This document shows positions 9,978 through 20,989 of a stretch of DNA of 64,000 nt, piece after piece. Origin of the DNA: Diphasiastrum complanatum (lineage: Eukaryota > Streptophyta > Lycopodiopsida > Lycopodiales > Lycopodiaceae). Each line of letters starts with the position of its first letter. The stretch's first letter is position 1. Location of the stretch: positions 31,227,996 through 31,291,995 of the forward strand of contig CM055112.1 in NCBI GenBank assembly GCA_029204225.1, in the 5' to 3' direction. The position numbers and the translations under genes were made by a program. Below the pieces are notes generated by a model. The model worked only from the letters and a program-made list of their open reading frames with translations, was not told the origin of the DNA and searched no databases.

Positions 9978-11088
9978 ATGAAGCTCAACTTCCAGAGTAT
10001 CAAATGTATTTTCATCAGCTACACTACTTCAAATCAAGCCCACAAGTTGTTCGATCCCATCAAGTTGAAGATATTCACTAGCCGAGATGTCAACTTCATC
10101 AAAGATCAGTTTCAAGACCTCAAAGGAAAAGGCAAAGCCCACATAGTTGACTCTTTGGTTTTATCCAACACATCGAACTTTCCAGTTCTTCAGTCGACTA
10201 TTCCCATTGAAGGTCCAAGCTCTTCTACTTTTGATGAACAACAAATCAACGGCGAATCAAAACATGATGATGTTGCAATTTAGCAACTACAGTATGATGT
10301 AAATGATCAACTTCCTCTATTACCCAGAAGATTTTCAAGAGCAAGCAAACCACCCAAACGGTATATCGACGAGTCTGTAGCCTACCTTGTTCAAGAATCG
10401 ACATCTGTACAAGAGGCACTCAGTCAACCTGGCTCAGATCTACGGAAAGAAGCTATGTATAAAGACTATTCATCTCTTATCAAGAACCAGACATGGACAA
10501 TTGTCGAATTACCTGCTAGCAGAAACGTAGTTGATTGCAAATCGATTTTGAAAGTCAAGTACAATGTAGATGGAATCATGAACATGAGAACATCATGACT
10601 TGTCGCCAGAGGATTTTTTCGGGTATACAACGTCGATTACACTGAGACCTTCAGTCTAGTAGTCAAGCATTCTTCTATTCGACTTTTGCTGTCATTTGCC
10701 GTTGCAGCATATTTGGAAATACATCAAATGGATGTACAGACAACACATCTCAAAGGAGTGATCGAAAAAGACATTTACATGGTGCAACCCAAAGGTTATA
10801 TTATCGAGGGTAAACACAATCATGTGTGTGAACTCCATAAGGCACTTTATGGCTTGAAGCAATATGCTCAAGCATGGTTTCAAAGGATCAATATTTTCCT
10901 TATTGATCACGGCTACACAACTAGCTCTTCAGATTCAAATGTTTACTTCAAAGTAGTGCAGCAGTCATTTATCATTATCACTTTATATGTGGATGATACA
11001 TTGCTTTTCAACAACAGTACTGATCTGATAAAAGAAGCCAAGACAATGCTATATTCCGAATTCGACGTGACCGATCTGGGCAAAGCTC
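9978..11088 (+). pseudogene. pol: copia reverse transcriptase, truncated
   Basis: Bases 9978-10283 hold the variable linker after integrase. RT proper begins near 10470 (N-Q-T-W-T-I-V-E-L-P), has a stop at about 10597, and continues as an open frame 10686-11108 with Q-M-D-V-Q-T-T, Y-G-L-K-Q and the catalytic Y-V-D-D box. The alignment to other copia RTs ends at D-L-G-K-A-H-Y (about 11088), where the inverted-repeat segment begins. Thumb and RNase H are absent. Confidence 0.85.
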
Positions 11089-11255
11089 ATTATTCTCCTT
11101 CTTACTAATTGACTAATCGGTTTTAATCCTCATCCATTGTTTATCCAGTTCTGCGAATTTTCCCATGTCTTTACATAGTTTGCAGATTTACAAGTGTTTT
11201 TACACAGTCTGTAGAAATACACGGAGTTTGACAATAGTGTCGCATTTTCTCTCTC
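11089..11255 (-). repeat. inverted repeat arm (pairs with 7153-7318)
   Basis: Begins exactly at the point where the reverse transcriptase frame loses homology and ends just before the 3' LTR. Reverse complement of 7153-7318. Confidence 0.8.
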
Positions 11256-11270
11256 TACAATCCAGACATT

Positions 11271-11724
11271 TGTCACCTGTCAGGAATCTTATGTGAAAAT
11301 GCAGTGTCACCTTTTTTGCATTTTTCGCTTGTCAGGAATTGTGAGTTAAATATGCATAGTCGCATTTTTCACACTTGTCAAGGTGCCTCAAATGTTAAGA
11401 AAATGATTCTGGAAAAGTGTGGGGCTACTCTAAATGAGATTTAGGGACACTGTTGGGTTTTTTTCGCAAAAAGCCAACATTGTCACCTGTTTGCGACACT
11501 ACCGCATGTGGCAGCTTTAGTTCATTTCTGCAGAGTGACAGTTTTAGTTCATTTATGCAAACTGTTTATGGCCAATTTATGCAGACAGACTATTTGTGGC
11601 CAATTTTCACCACTTATCAGCAGTCAATTTTTGAGAAGGAACTAGATGAATGCCAGTGGAAACCAACCAACTGACAATCACATTTGACAATCTAATTACT
11701 TAGTATAAATTAGTTGTTCATACA
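11271..11724 (+). repeat. 3' LTR of copia remnant A
   Basis: Direct partner of 7635-8090. It contains an extra short duplication (TTATGCAAACTG / TTATGCAGACAG) absent from the 5' copy. The open frame 11453-11674 is LTR sequence read by chance. Confidence 0.75.
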
Positions 11725-11947
11725 TCTCTTTTCAAGATCTAAAATGTTATTGAGAATTGTGAAGGGGTTGAGTGTTATTGCATGACGCTTCCTGCGCTAT
11801 TATCAAGCAGATCATTCACAATCAAAAAGTATTGTTGTTAGCTCTCTATCAAGCTTTCAAGCTTAAACTCTCTTGAGCATTCTAGCTTAGTCTTTAGAGA
11901 TTTATTTTAGAGTTGCTATTACGCTATTACTATTACATTGCCTTAAA
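11725..11947 (+). other. non-coding leader-like sequence before a gag fragment
   Basis: AT-rich, with no gene. It precedes a gag fragment and may be the leader or R-U5 part of the element that supplied it. Confidence 0.3.
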
Positions 11948-12640
11948 ATGAATGTTAGTAATGAACTTCTAAAGGAACTTGCATCTTGTACCTCAGCCAA
12001 GGAGGCTTGGAACTCCTTAAAGGGGATTTATGAATCCAAAAATACCTCTAGAGTGCTTATGTTAAGAAATAGAGTTCTTCAAAGAATTAGAAGGAGTGAT
12101 GAGAGTGCTCAAGCGTATGTCTTGAAAATAAAGTCTCTCAATAAATAACTTTCCATCATAAGTGAGGGTATTCAAGATGATGAGCTTGTTCAAATCATTT
12201 TGAATGGTCTTGGAGATGAGTTCTCCAATCTTGTACAAAGCTTTGCTATTCAAGATGCTCTACCTTATATTGACAAGCTCCATAGTGTGCTTGTGGCCGA
12301 GGAGAGTAGAATCCTTCATGTCAAGTAAAGGATTGGTTCCTTATGATTGCATGGTGGTGATGAGAAGGTCAACTTCTCAAATAAAGAAAAGGCAAAGTCC
12401 AAGAAGAAGATCCAGTCGAGGGAGACCAAGAATGATGATCAACCATCAAGCTCCAAAGGTGGAAAGAAGAACAAAGTCAAACTCATGTGCTTCTTTTGTG
12501 GAAAGAAGGGGCACATTGCAGCCGAGTGTTACAAGAAAAAGAATGCACAAGGAGAGAGCAAACAAGGCAACCTCACCCCTTTTTGAGGATCGGACTTCAG
12601 CAGTTTGTTCAAGATGCTCATTGCGTGAATGTTTTTAAGG
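11942..12640 (+). pseudogene. gag: copia gag fragment, second family
   Basis: The frame 11948-12148 reads M-N-V-S-N-E-L-L-K-E-L and S-A-K-E-A-W-N-S-L-K, closely matching the gag at 29.3 kb (M-N-V-S-N-E-I-L-R-E-I). A stop at about 12148 and a frame change near 12330 follow. Bases 12347-12586 carry a lysine-rich stretch and an intact zinc knuckle (C-F-F-C, H, E-C). The first part of gag, corresponding to roughly 70 residues of the 29-kb copy, is missing, and nothing of pol follows. This is a relic of the 27.7-33.6 kb family, not of copia A. Confidence 0.8.
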
Positions 12641-12661
12641 CTGAGCATTAAAAATCTAACA

Positions 12662-12675
12662 CCCCCCCTTAATGT
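12662..12675 (-). promoter_or_regulatory. polypurine tract (minus strand)
   Basis: The minus strand reads TTAAGGGGGGGTGTTAGA: a G-run followed by TGTTAGA, the likely start of a 3' LTR extending to lower coordinates. The LTR itself cannot be followed far, since it soon runs into the gag fragment. Confidence 0.55.
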
Positions 12676-12699
12676 ATATCCCGAAAAACTTTGATCTTA

Positions 12700-13740
12700 A
12701 GATTTAACATTAACTTTATATTCGATAGGAACTGGCTGAGTGAACTAGTCGAATATGCAAGGTCTGGTCATGTGCAGATCATTGCGTATATCAGTGAGCC
12801 AATGATGGAGTGAAACAAATATTGCTTCATTTTCTCTTTTTCTACCTCAGTTCGAAGATATTGTTCCTTTGATAGCTTTAGTCCAGAGTCAAGTAGAAAG
12901 TATCTCAATTTGTAGTTGGCTATTCCATACTTTTCCAAAACAGCGGTGAGATAACTTTGCTGACTGATAAAAATCAGTTTGCTGGGTGGTTTTCGGAATA
13001 TTTCGATTCCGAGACAATAGTGGGCTGGACCCATATCAGTCATTTTGTACTCCTGGGCCAGCATGCATATTGTATCCTTCATCAGATTTAGATTGTTATT
13101 GCAAAATAGAGTATCATCTACATAAAGAGTGATGATGATGAAGAAATCTGATACAGACTTGAAGTACACATTCGAGTATGCTAAGTTTGGATTGAAACCA
13201 TTCTTGATTAGAAATGCATTGATTTACTAAAACTAGGCTTTGGGTGACTGTTTCAGCCATAGAGAGCCTTGTGTATTTTGCATACAAAGGTGTTGTTGTT
13301 TAACCTTCAGTTTGTATCCCTCTGGCTACAACATATAAATTTAATCTTCGATGATTCTGTTGAGGAAAGCGGTCTAGACATCCATTTGATGGACTTCAAG
13401 ATCTCCTGTGCTACAAAGGAGAGTAGTAGTCAGATTGAAGCATGCTTGACAACTGGGTTGAAGGTTTCAGAATAACCCAGATCTAGGGAATAGACTTTGG
13501 CGATGAGTCTGGCTTTGTAGCGATTTAGCCTTCCTTCATCATCATACTTCGTCTTGAATATCAATTTGCATGGAATCAGATTTTGATTCTTTGGCAGCTC
13601 TGTGACTGTCCATGTTTGATTCTCTATGAGAGAATCGAATTTGGTGTCCACATCGCTGCTTTCCACTGGTCAACATCAGACGTAGACATTGCCTCTGAAA
13701 CAATCGTTGGTTGCTGTACAAAGTAACAAGCTGCATCATA
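12700..13740 (-). pseudogene. pol: copia reverse transcriptase (minus strand), broken
   Basis: The N-terminal part at 13740-13430 reads N-Q-T-W-T-V-T-E-L-P and N-R-Y-K-A-R-L-I-A-K. The middle, 13430-13170, is out of frame with stops. The open part 13169-12768 has the catalytic Y-V-D-D box and the conserved H-Y-C-L-G-I-E-I segment that copia A has lost. After a stop (a TGA where an Arg codon is expected), P-D-L-A-Y-S then L-S-Q-F-L-S-N marks the start of RNase H, which breaks off near 12700. Confidence 0.85.
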
Positions 13741-13889
13741 CATAAATCAAGATGGAGGCTGTCTGGATTGGTTCAATCTAGGTTGAACTTCGACTCTCTG
13801 ATGTGATTCAACCCGTTGAGATTTTGAATCATTGTTAGAATCAATATCGCGATCGGAATCTGGTTGTTCGATCATTTACAAGATTTGTC

Positions 13890-14200
13890 AAGAATGGTGC
13901 AGCCATCTGTATCAAATTTGACCCTCCATCTTGAATCAGTAATTTTGCTAACTGAGAGCAAATTTTTGGTCAGATTTGGAATGTGGAGAACGTTGACTTC
14001 ACCTTTATGAAATTCAATTTTGACTATTTATTTACACTCGATGGAATGAGATGAGTTGTATCCTAGTTGCACAACTCGAGAGTGGGTGAATGACTTGTAG
14101 TCTTTGAACTAGTCGCGATGGTGAGTCATATGTGAGTCTAGATACTAGGAATCAATATCCTGTTTTTCTCCAACTTTGGTCATGAAAGCTACTTCATCTA
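13890..14200 (-). pseudogene. copia protease remnant (minus strand)
   Basis: In pieces and with stops, the minus strand gives L-D-S-H-M-T-H-H, where an active protease has D-S-G followed by H-M-T, and then I-P-N-L-T-K-N-L-L-S-V, the conserved segment C-terminal to copia proteases. Integrase should follow but is deleted; RT sequence resumes at about 13740. Confidence 0.65.
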
Positions 14201-14204
14201 CTTC

Positions 14205-15088
14205 CTATTGTTGGATTGAGTGACTGGTCGAAGCAGAATTTTCTTGCTCTTGGAACTGCTTCTTCTTTTCGTTGCTGTACTTCAAAGTTCGGGAGTCCTT
14301 TTTTTCTTGGATATGAACTTCTGAATTTTTGAATATAGAGCTTGAGGATCCGATTCTAAGCATGAGGAGGATGTAGTTCTTCTGATTCATTCTTGTAGAA
14401 GCATAGAATTACTCTTGATAGAGTGAGATGCTTACGGGTTGAAATTGCCATAAGCCAATTTTTGTAGGCTTCAGGTAGACTCAATAATAGAGTCATGACG
14501 ACATTGGAATCTTCTATGATTGAGCCAGTTGTAGTCATCTGCTCCATAAGGTTTTTGAAAGTGTTGAGGTGACTCAAAACACTATCTGTGTCAGATCTTC
14601 TCAGGGTGAAAAATTTCTTCCTCAAGTGGAGTTTGGAAGTGACATCTATGATATCATAAAGAGTTGCTAGAATGCCCCATGCATTCTTAGCAGTCTGAAC
14701 AACATGTATGTGACTGATTTGGGTGTTCTTAATGTTGCGAGTGATCATGGAAAAAGCCTTGCCATCTCTCAGTCTCCATTTGATGGCTGCGTCACCTTCT
14801 GGTTTGAATTCTGTGCCATCAACGATGTCCCACAATTTTCTAGCTAGTAGTATGATTTGAACTTTCAAAGATGGTAGTTATCTCCATCGAGTGTGTCGAA
14901 GCAAGATCAGAAGTTATTAATCTCAGTTTTGTGGGGATAAAAGTGAATTTGATCATGAAATTTATGTAGTGAATCAACCTAATCCTAGTTGGAGTACTCA
15001 GGGGGGTTTGATGAGGTTGCTTATTGATATTATTTTGGTATGCTTTTTGTCTTTGATTACTTGATGGTTCGGAATTTGGATAACTCAC
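14205..15088 (-). pseudogene. gag: copia gag (minus strand)
   Basis: The main open frame (14868-14356, 170 residues) has the UBN2-type gag features K-L-W-D-I-V-D-G, T-A-K-N-A-W-G-I-L, L-N-T-F-K-N-L-M-E-Q-M and a L-L-L-S-L-P-E motif. A frame at 15088-14840 supplies possible upstream residues after a frame change. The basic tail at 14390-14205 lacks a recognisable zinc knuckle, so the nucleocapsid part appears deleted. Gag would form the particle shell; this copy is interrupted. Confidence 0.75.
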
Positions 15089-15100
15089 ATTTTGGTTAAG

Positions 15101-16125
15101 AATCTAGTTTGAGAAATATTCTTAAGATCCGATATGTCCAGGATGGGGAAGATTTTAGAATGATTTCCTATATCTTTTCTAAGTTATGTATTAGACATAA
15201 AATCAAGTATACTTTAGGAATTTAGTATCATTTAGATTCCAGAAAATTATGATTGATGAATCATAAGAATCTAACTATTTGTGATTGACGGATCATAAAT
15301 ATTAATCAGAGGACAATTAGAAAATACATTGATTCTTAAATATGAGGAGCAATTTCCAGTCTATTAAAATGGTTGAGATTTCAGATTACTGATTTGGAAG
15401 TCTAAATCTCTTTACTCCAATATCTTATTGAGTCCTATTGGATCTCACAGGCATTTCTTGTAAGTACATTATTTTTGCTTATCGAGAGTTTTGGTTATTT
15501 TAGTGGATTGTATTCTGCTACAGATGAAAGTCTACATGTGTTTGTGTATGGATTCAATCCACGTCTCTGGATTTATAGGAGACAGTTACATCTATTGAGA
15601 TTTAGATGGATTGTTGATTTCTTGCATGTGATGCTATAAATGGGGCTATTAACTCGTTAAAGTAACTACAGTACTTTGGATTGAGTTATAATAGTCTGAA
15701 ACTTGATGGATCTCCTAGGGGATTAAATTTTTGTATTTCAACAACGGAAAGTTATATACAGCTAGCATGCATTCCAATATTGCAGATCATACACATTACA
15801 AAACAGAGCATTGCGAAAATCGCTTCTATTGTCAGAACTGAATTTACAACATTCTTTTGAGCGCTATCTATTTCTCAGATCAGCATGTTGGCACAAGAGA
15901 GATGTTCTCTCTCACGAGTAATATGACTAGCTACTACTAATCTGTAAACTCACTCTGGAGCTATCTTGTTTTACAGTTACGTCTGTTCTATATCTATGAT
16001 CTCTTTCCTCTTTTGTTTTTTGTATTCTTCGTTGGTCCTTTCTGTGATCAATCTAGGGAACTGATTAAGTCAAAGCTTTAATCAAAAGAAATGCATCGGG
16101 CTGAATAAAAATTGATTCTAGTTTC
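15101..16125. other. AT-rich sequence without genes
   Basis: No coding signal, primer site or clear repeat. It may include the lost 5' end of copia B. Confidence 0.3.
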
Positions 16126-16194
16126 TTGTCACTATCCCTCCGCGCATCAGCCGCTTTATGCCCATTACTTCACACTACAGACCTTCACATTTTG

Positions 16195-16620
16195 CTAAAA
16201 GACGCCTTTGTGATTTTAAGGGCAGTGTCGCATTTTCAAGGGCACCTTCGCATTTTTCCGGAAGGCGGAGACAATGTCACTTTTTCGGAAGAGCAAAAAA
16301 CCCGACAGTGTTGCTTTTTCTCGAAGGGCGAAAAAGTGCGACATGCCTGAAAAACATTTTTTAAGGCATTTGGAGACCGTGTTGCTTTTTCCCAAAATGC
16401 AAAAAACATGACAGTGTCACTTTTTCTCGAAATGTGACAGTAGGCCAAAAAACATTTCTAAGGCATTTATAAGACAATGTCGCGGCCAGAATTATTTTCT
16501 GAGTGTTTTGACTTAGTGATGTATTTTCCTCATGACCAAAAATTGCGAACTGTGTGACAAAACGGTTCAAAAATGCAGACTGTGCGAAACATAGTCTGAA
16601 ATGCAACAGTTAGGGGAAAT
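16195..16620. repeat. imperfect short-repeat region (GTGTCRCTTTTTC type)
   Basis: Words such as CAGTGTTGCTTTTTCTCGAA / CAGTGTCACTTTTTCTCGAA and AAAAAACATTT...AAGGCATTT recur about 110 bases apart (near 16305 and 16412), with further diverged copies. Composition resembles the copia A LTR (TGCAGTGTCRCC...GCATTTTTCG), so it may be a diverged LTR of that group. Short open frames on both strands are by-products of the repeat. Confidence 0.45.
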
Positions 16621-18385
16621 ACCAGCAAGGAAAGACTAAGAAAAATGCTAAGGCTTTGAAGAATAGAAACTCTTAGTTTCTTTAGGAAAATATTGAATGC
16701 AATGGGAATGGACTATACATTACATCATGCTTGTTCGAAAGATTGCATCTTATATCATGGTGAGTATTGAGGGTTAAAGGCTTGTCTTGTATGTGATAGT
16801 CCTCGATATTTGAGACAACTTACAAGGAACCACTATGCCATGCAAGGTGTTGCAAGATTTTCCAATAATTCTACAATTGCAACAATTGTTATATTGCAAG
16901 CAGGGTTTTTAGAAACGTAATTATGTTAAGTAAAATTTGAAAAATATGAGGGTTATTATCCATGCCTTGGAACATTAATAATGCTTGGGTTGATGTTCCA
17001 CCGGCCTAAACTGGACAAACTGGTTGCCTGGTGGGTCCCTTAATGATGCCCGACGGTCTTCATCATGGTGCCCGTGGGCCCAAAAGGCTTGTTTGAAAAT
17101 TTATTGAAGATTGCACATTAATTGAACGCTCAGGTATTCAAGATTGCACATTAATTGAATATGTAAACCTAAACCTAAACCGTGAGAGCTATGTTAGAGG
17201 GCACCCCGGGTCTCGGCGGGCATCATTTTTGGACCCGGCGGAGCCCAACGGGCTAAGTTTGTAGAGCCCGGCTAGCTATTCCACTGGACAACCCGGTCCA
17301 ACATTACCAAAGGGTCATTTTTTGTTGATGTTATTATGAGATTTCATATAATTATGTCAATGGTATAGTTATTTTCGTGAAAACAAACAGTAATTACGTC
17401 AATATGACAACCTTGTTGCAAGTCTCTTGTAGAATTTGTGAATTGGCATGCTAGGTATTGTTCTTCGGATGAGAACAAGAGAGTACCCTCAAATTCTCTT
17501 GCATGGAAACACATTGATGGGGTGAACCCCTTTGGAAAAATGTCAAGTACGTAGTCTATTTGGCCAGTGATATATGTTTTTTAAATGAATAACATAATGC
17601 TCTCAATGTGTTAAAATATAATGTAGGTAGATTTTTTTCTTTGAGAGATTCATGAAAGTTTTGAAAGATTTTGTCCGTCGTCATAAGGCAAGTCCAAAGG
17701 GATAGTTAGTGCAGGAATCTATGTTTTATGTTATTGAAGTTTTGCTTTAGATAGATCCATCCCCTCCACGAATATGGAATGATGAGGAAAGCAATGTGGT
17801 AAAAGGTGAAAAGCCTCAAGGAATGGGTAGTCTTTAAAAATGGACACCTATTTTGAAAAAAAAAAATTTAACCTTCATGCCCTATAACTAGAGCTATTTA
17901 TTTTGAAACTTTCCCACTATGACAAGGAGTTTTTCGCCATTACAAGCCCAACAGAGACTTGTATAAATTGTTGTCCAGCTGAAGTATGGGACAAGAAACA
18001 TCATCAGACAATATTTGCTAGGAGAGAGATTAACATCTCTAAGTTGAATTAGACCAAGCCTAAGAAGGTTTGCCTTTGGATAGCCTATGTTACTACAAAA
18101 TATTGACATTACCTATTACATCGTTAGGTGACCTTCTTCACCAAGAATGACGTGGTAACTTTGATGATAAACAATTTAGAGAAGTATGTTAAGATAAGTG
18201 GTACAAGCTCTAACTTTTCACAACCAAAAGGATCTCTGGATAATGAAATATGTGGTACTAACCTGCCTTACCTATCATAATGTAAGCGATGAAATCTTAA
18301 AGGACTATCTCGATTAGATATATCTAAACATGTAAGTTCCCAGCTCACCTTTGTATTTCAATATTATAACATAATATATATGTAG
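16621..18385. other. intergenic DNA with a GC-rich patch
   Basis: AT-rich except for 16985-17305. There AATGATGCCCGACGG (about 17040) is matched in inverted form by GGCGGGCATCATT (about 17215), suggesting an old fold-back element. No gene supported; the minus-strand frame at 17894-18109 has no recognisable feature. Confidence 0.35.
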
Positions 18386-18389
18386 AGCA

Positions 18390-18835
18390 AAGAATTTGAG
18401 AGCCGCGTATGGTTCACCACGGTTCTCAGAACTGTACAGTGAACTAATATATGGTTCACAGACAATTTAAGCGGGAACTGTGGTGAACTGTATGATATTA
18501 ATTTTTTTTAACCTTTCCACCCCCAAAAATAGCCCAAATAAATGCAAAAAAAAGGTCAAAAATGAGGAATATGTGAAATGAGGACAAAAAATCTCTGAAA
18601 TCTGTGAAATTTTTGAAATCATCTGTGAAAGACCATTTGTGAAATTTGTAAAATGAGAACCAAAAATGGCTTGGCAAGGCTTTTGGGTGGAATTTGGTAA
18701 CTAATTAAATAATTAATTAACTAATTAATTAAATAGAGAAACCATACCACGGTTCATGAACTATTGTATTGTTAACCCCACGGTTTCTAGGACCCACGGT
18801 TTTGAGAACCGTGGGTTCTATGATCTAGATATGCC
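18390..18835. repeat. possible fold-back/MITE-like sequence
   Basis: Left side: GGTTCACCACGGTTCTCAGAAC. Right side: CCCACGGTTTTGAGAACCGTGGGTTC, itself a local hairpin (CCCACGGTT / AACCGTGGG). The two ends are imperfect inverted copies about 380 bases apart around an AT-rich core. No target duplication was established. Confidence 0.4.
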
Positions 18836-18857
18836 ACATAATCCAAATATTAATAAA

Positions 18858-19950
18858 TAAAACTAAACCCCAAACTGCTAATCCTCAACCTCTTGCACTA
18901 AACCCCAAACTCCTTAAACCCAAAACTCCTTAGCCTAGATTCCAAGGCTACCCTAAACCCCTTTTTTAAATCTCTTACCCTAACCGTGGGCCCCAAAACC
19001 TGAACCCCAAGCCTCTTTTTTGAAATTCCAAACTCCTCAATCTAAATACGCCAAACTCCAAACCTTGAAACCCAAGCTCATTACTCTAAATCTTTTTCTC
19101 TAGATACCTTACCCTAGATCCTCAACTCTCAATTCTATACTATAAACTCAAACCCCATCTTTTTATACTAAACCCTAGACCCTTAACTCCAAGCTTCTTA
19201 CCTAGAACCATAAGCTCCAAATTCCTTACCACAACCTCTAAGCTTCATTCTCACAACTCATTTTCCTGTATCCCCTACCCAATATCACGAAACTCCCTTA
19301 CCCTTAACCTTAAGCCTTCTCCCTACATCCCTTATCTTAAATTCTAAATTACAAACCCCTTAACACTAAATTCCAAATACATTACCCTAAACCCTAACCC
19401 CAAAAAATCTTACCCTAAATTGCAACCTCCTTACTATGAACTTAACCTAAACCCTTGAACCAAAACCCTAAATTCTAAATCCCAAACGCTTTATTTCAAG
19501 CCCTAGCTCTTTAGTCCTAAACTCCTTTCCTATACCCTACTTCCAACCCTAAACTTGGAACCTCTTATCCTAAACTTTAAATTCCAAACCAAACCTTTTA
19601 TCTTGAATTATAAACTTCAAACTCTTTATCCTAAGCACTTAGCCCAAAACTTATTACCCTAAATCACAAGCCCCTTAATTCTTTTCATTAACCTTGGACT
19701 TTAAATCCTAAACCTCAAACCATAAACCCTAAATATCAAACTCCTTATTCTAACCCTAATATTGTAAACTCCAATCTCCTTACTCCTTTAAATAAACCCC
19801 AAATCCCTTATCCCAAATCCAAAATCCCACATATTCTAAATCCATTTTTCTAGATCCCTTATCTAAAGTCGTTGCCCTAAATCCTAAACTCCTTACCCTA
19901 ACTCTAGATCCCTAGATCTCTTATCCTTTGCCCTATACCCTTTTAGCTAG
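18858..19950. repeat. degenerate telomere-like (CCCTAAA) tract
   Basis: About 1.1 kb is built of short C-rich/A-rich words such as CCCTAAACCCC, AAACCCCAAACTCCTTA, ACCCTAAACCCTAACCCC (about 19382) and CTAAACCC, all with the C-rich strand on top. The plant telomere repeat is CCCTAAA/TTTAGGG; here it is heavily mutated and mixed with CTTA and CTAGA words. It looks like an old interstitial telomere-type tract or a minisatellite derived from one. Non-coding. Confidence 0.7.
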
Positions 19951-20950
19951 AACACTCTTTAAATTGTAAAATATTTGTAGGTCTGATTAAGAATAGGTTT
20001 ATTTAGAATCTAGAGAGAGCACCTAGCCAAGATATCAAAAAGGATTTATTAAAAGAGATTAAAGTGAAATTTAATAAACTGACTTGTACATCTCAAAATC
20101 TTTCTCACACATGTACACCTACTCTCAAAAATAGAGGTCATCCGAACATAAATACTCTGATATTGATAAGAAAGTTGTACAAAGGACTTGTGTCGAGTTT
20201 GTTGATGCAATATCAAAAGCATGGAGAAGATCACATCACTCATTACATGGTTAGTACAATTTCTTCAAGATGCTTTCAATTTTCCATATATATTTAGATT
20301 TAAACATAAGACTAACATTATGGTTTTGAGCTTCACTATTGGTTTTTGTTTTGCTAGTTTGTTTGATGATTTCTAGGCCGCTGACCATCAGAGCAGTTGA
20401 GATGCACATTCGGTAGCAGATCCCAGGTATTGACTGGGTCGAAATGGAAGTCGAAATGCATGATGCTATTTTCAACAATATACCAATGTCTATTCTTACG
20501 TTTGTTCCAACCTTAAGGCTTTATTGTTTTATAAAAGCCGAATGAGAAACACCATCACCAAAAAATTGGGCACTACAAGTATCAAATATCACACTAGGAC
20601 AATGGGCCACGGGACGAAAATGGGCAAAACCTTCATACTTAAGGAAGTACCTAAATGCATAAGGGCCACCCAAAGATCAATTATCAAGAAGGACCAGAAA
20701 AATGTCAAAGACCATCTGAATTTAAGAGGATGCCGACAAAATGTGAAATACCGGGCATAAGACCTTGACTCATGTTTACAAATGGGACATTTCTATTGGA
20801 TGAGAACATTGACCCACATGGGCCATGTACTTTGGTCATGTATGCCCATGTGGCCCTATCCACACTCTTCAGCCATTTCAGAGTCCACATGGCACAAGGC
20901 CAAAAAGTCTTAATGAACCCTTGAAAATGAAATGTTGAATGGTCAAAGGA
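19951..20950. other. intergenic, no supported gene
   Basis: Small open frames of 60-78 codons on both strands have no recognisable features. A local inverted repeat (CCACATGGGC ... GCCCATGTGG) lies at about 20812-20853. Confidence 0.3.
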
Positions 20951-20989
20951 TAGGATGAAATGAAAAATTGAAAGGTTGGGCCGTCATCC

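Larger units (their letters stand above)
7635..11724 (+). mobile_element. decayed Ty1/copia retrotransposon A
   Basis: Two direct LTRs of about 455 bases flank 3.2 kb with gag, protease, integrase and reverse transcriptase in Ty1/copia order. The 5' end of the internal region is missing: there is no primer site and gag lacks its first residues. The 3' end is missing too, since RNase H is replaced by a 167-bp segment that inversely matches 7153-7318. Stops and frameshifts occur throughout. The minus-strand remnant at 12.66-15.1 kb has closely similar gag and RT and is a member of the same or a sister family. No clear target-site duplication was found. Confidence 0.75.
12662..15100 (-). mobile_element. 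decayed Ty1/copia retrotransposon B (minus strand)
   Basis: Reading right to left, gag (about 14.9-14.36 kb), protease remnant (about 14.2-13.9 kb), reverse transcriptase (about 13.74-12.77 kb) and a polypurine tract (12662) are present. Integrase is missing between protease and RT, and most of RNase H is missing between RT and the polypurine tract. Gag and RT resemble copia A at 7.6-11.7 kb more than the 29-kb family. No primer site or 5' LTR was found up to 16.1 kb. Confidence 0.75.

Noticed and set aside
20524-20760. 78-codon basic frame
   Set aside because: No domain, repeat or context; Lys/Arg richness follows from A-rich DNA.
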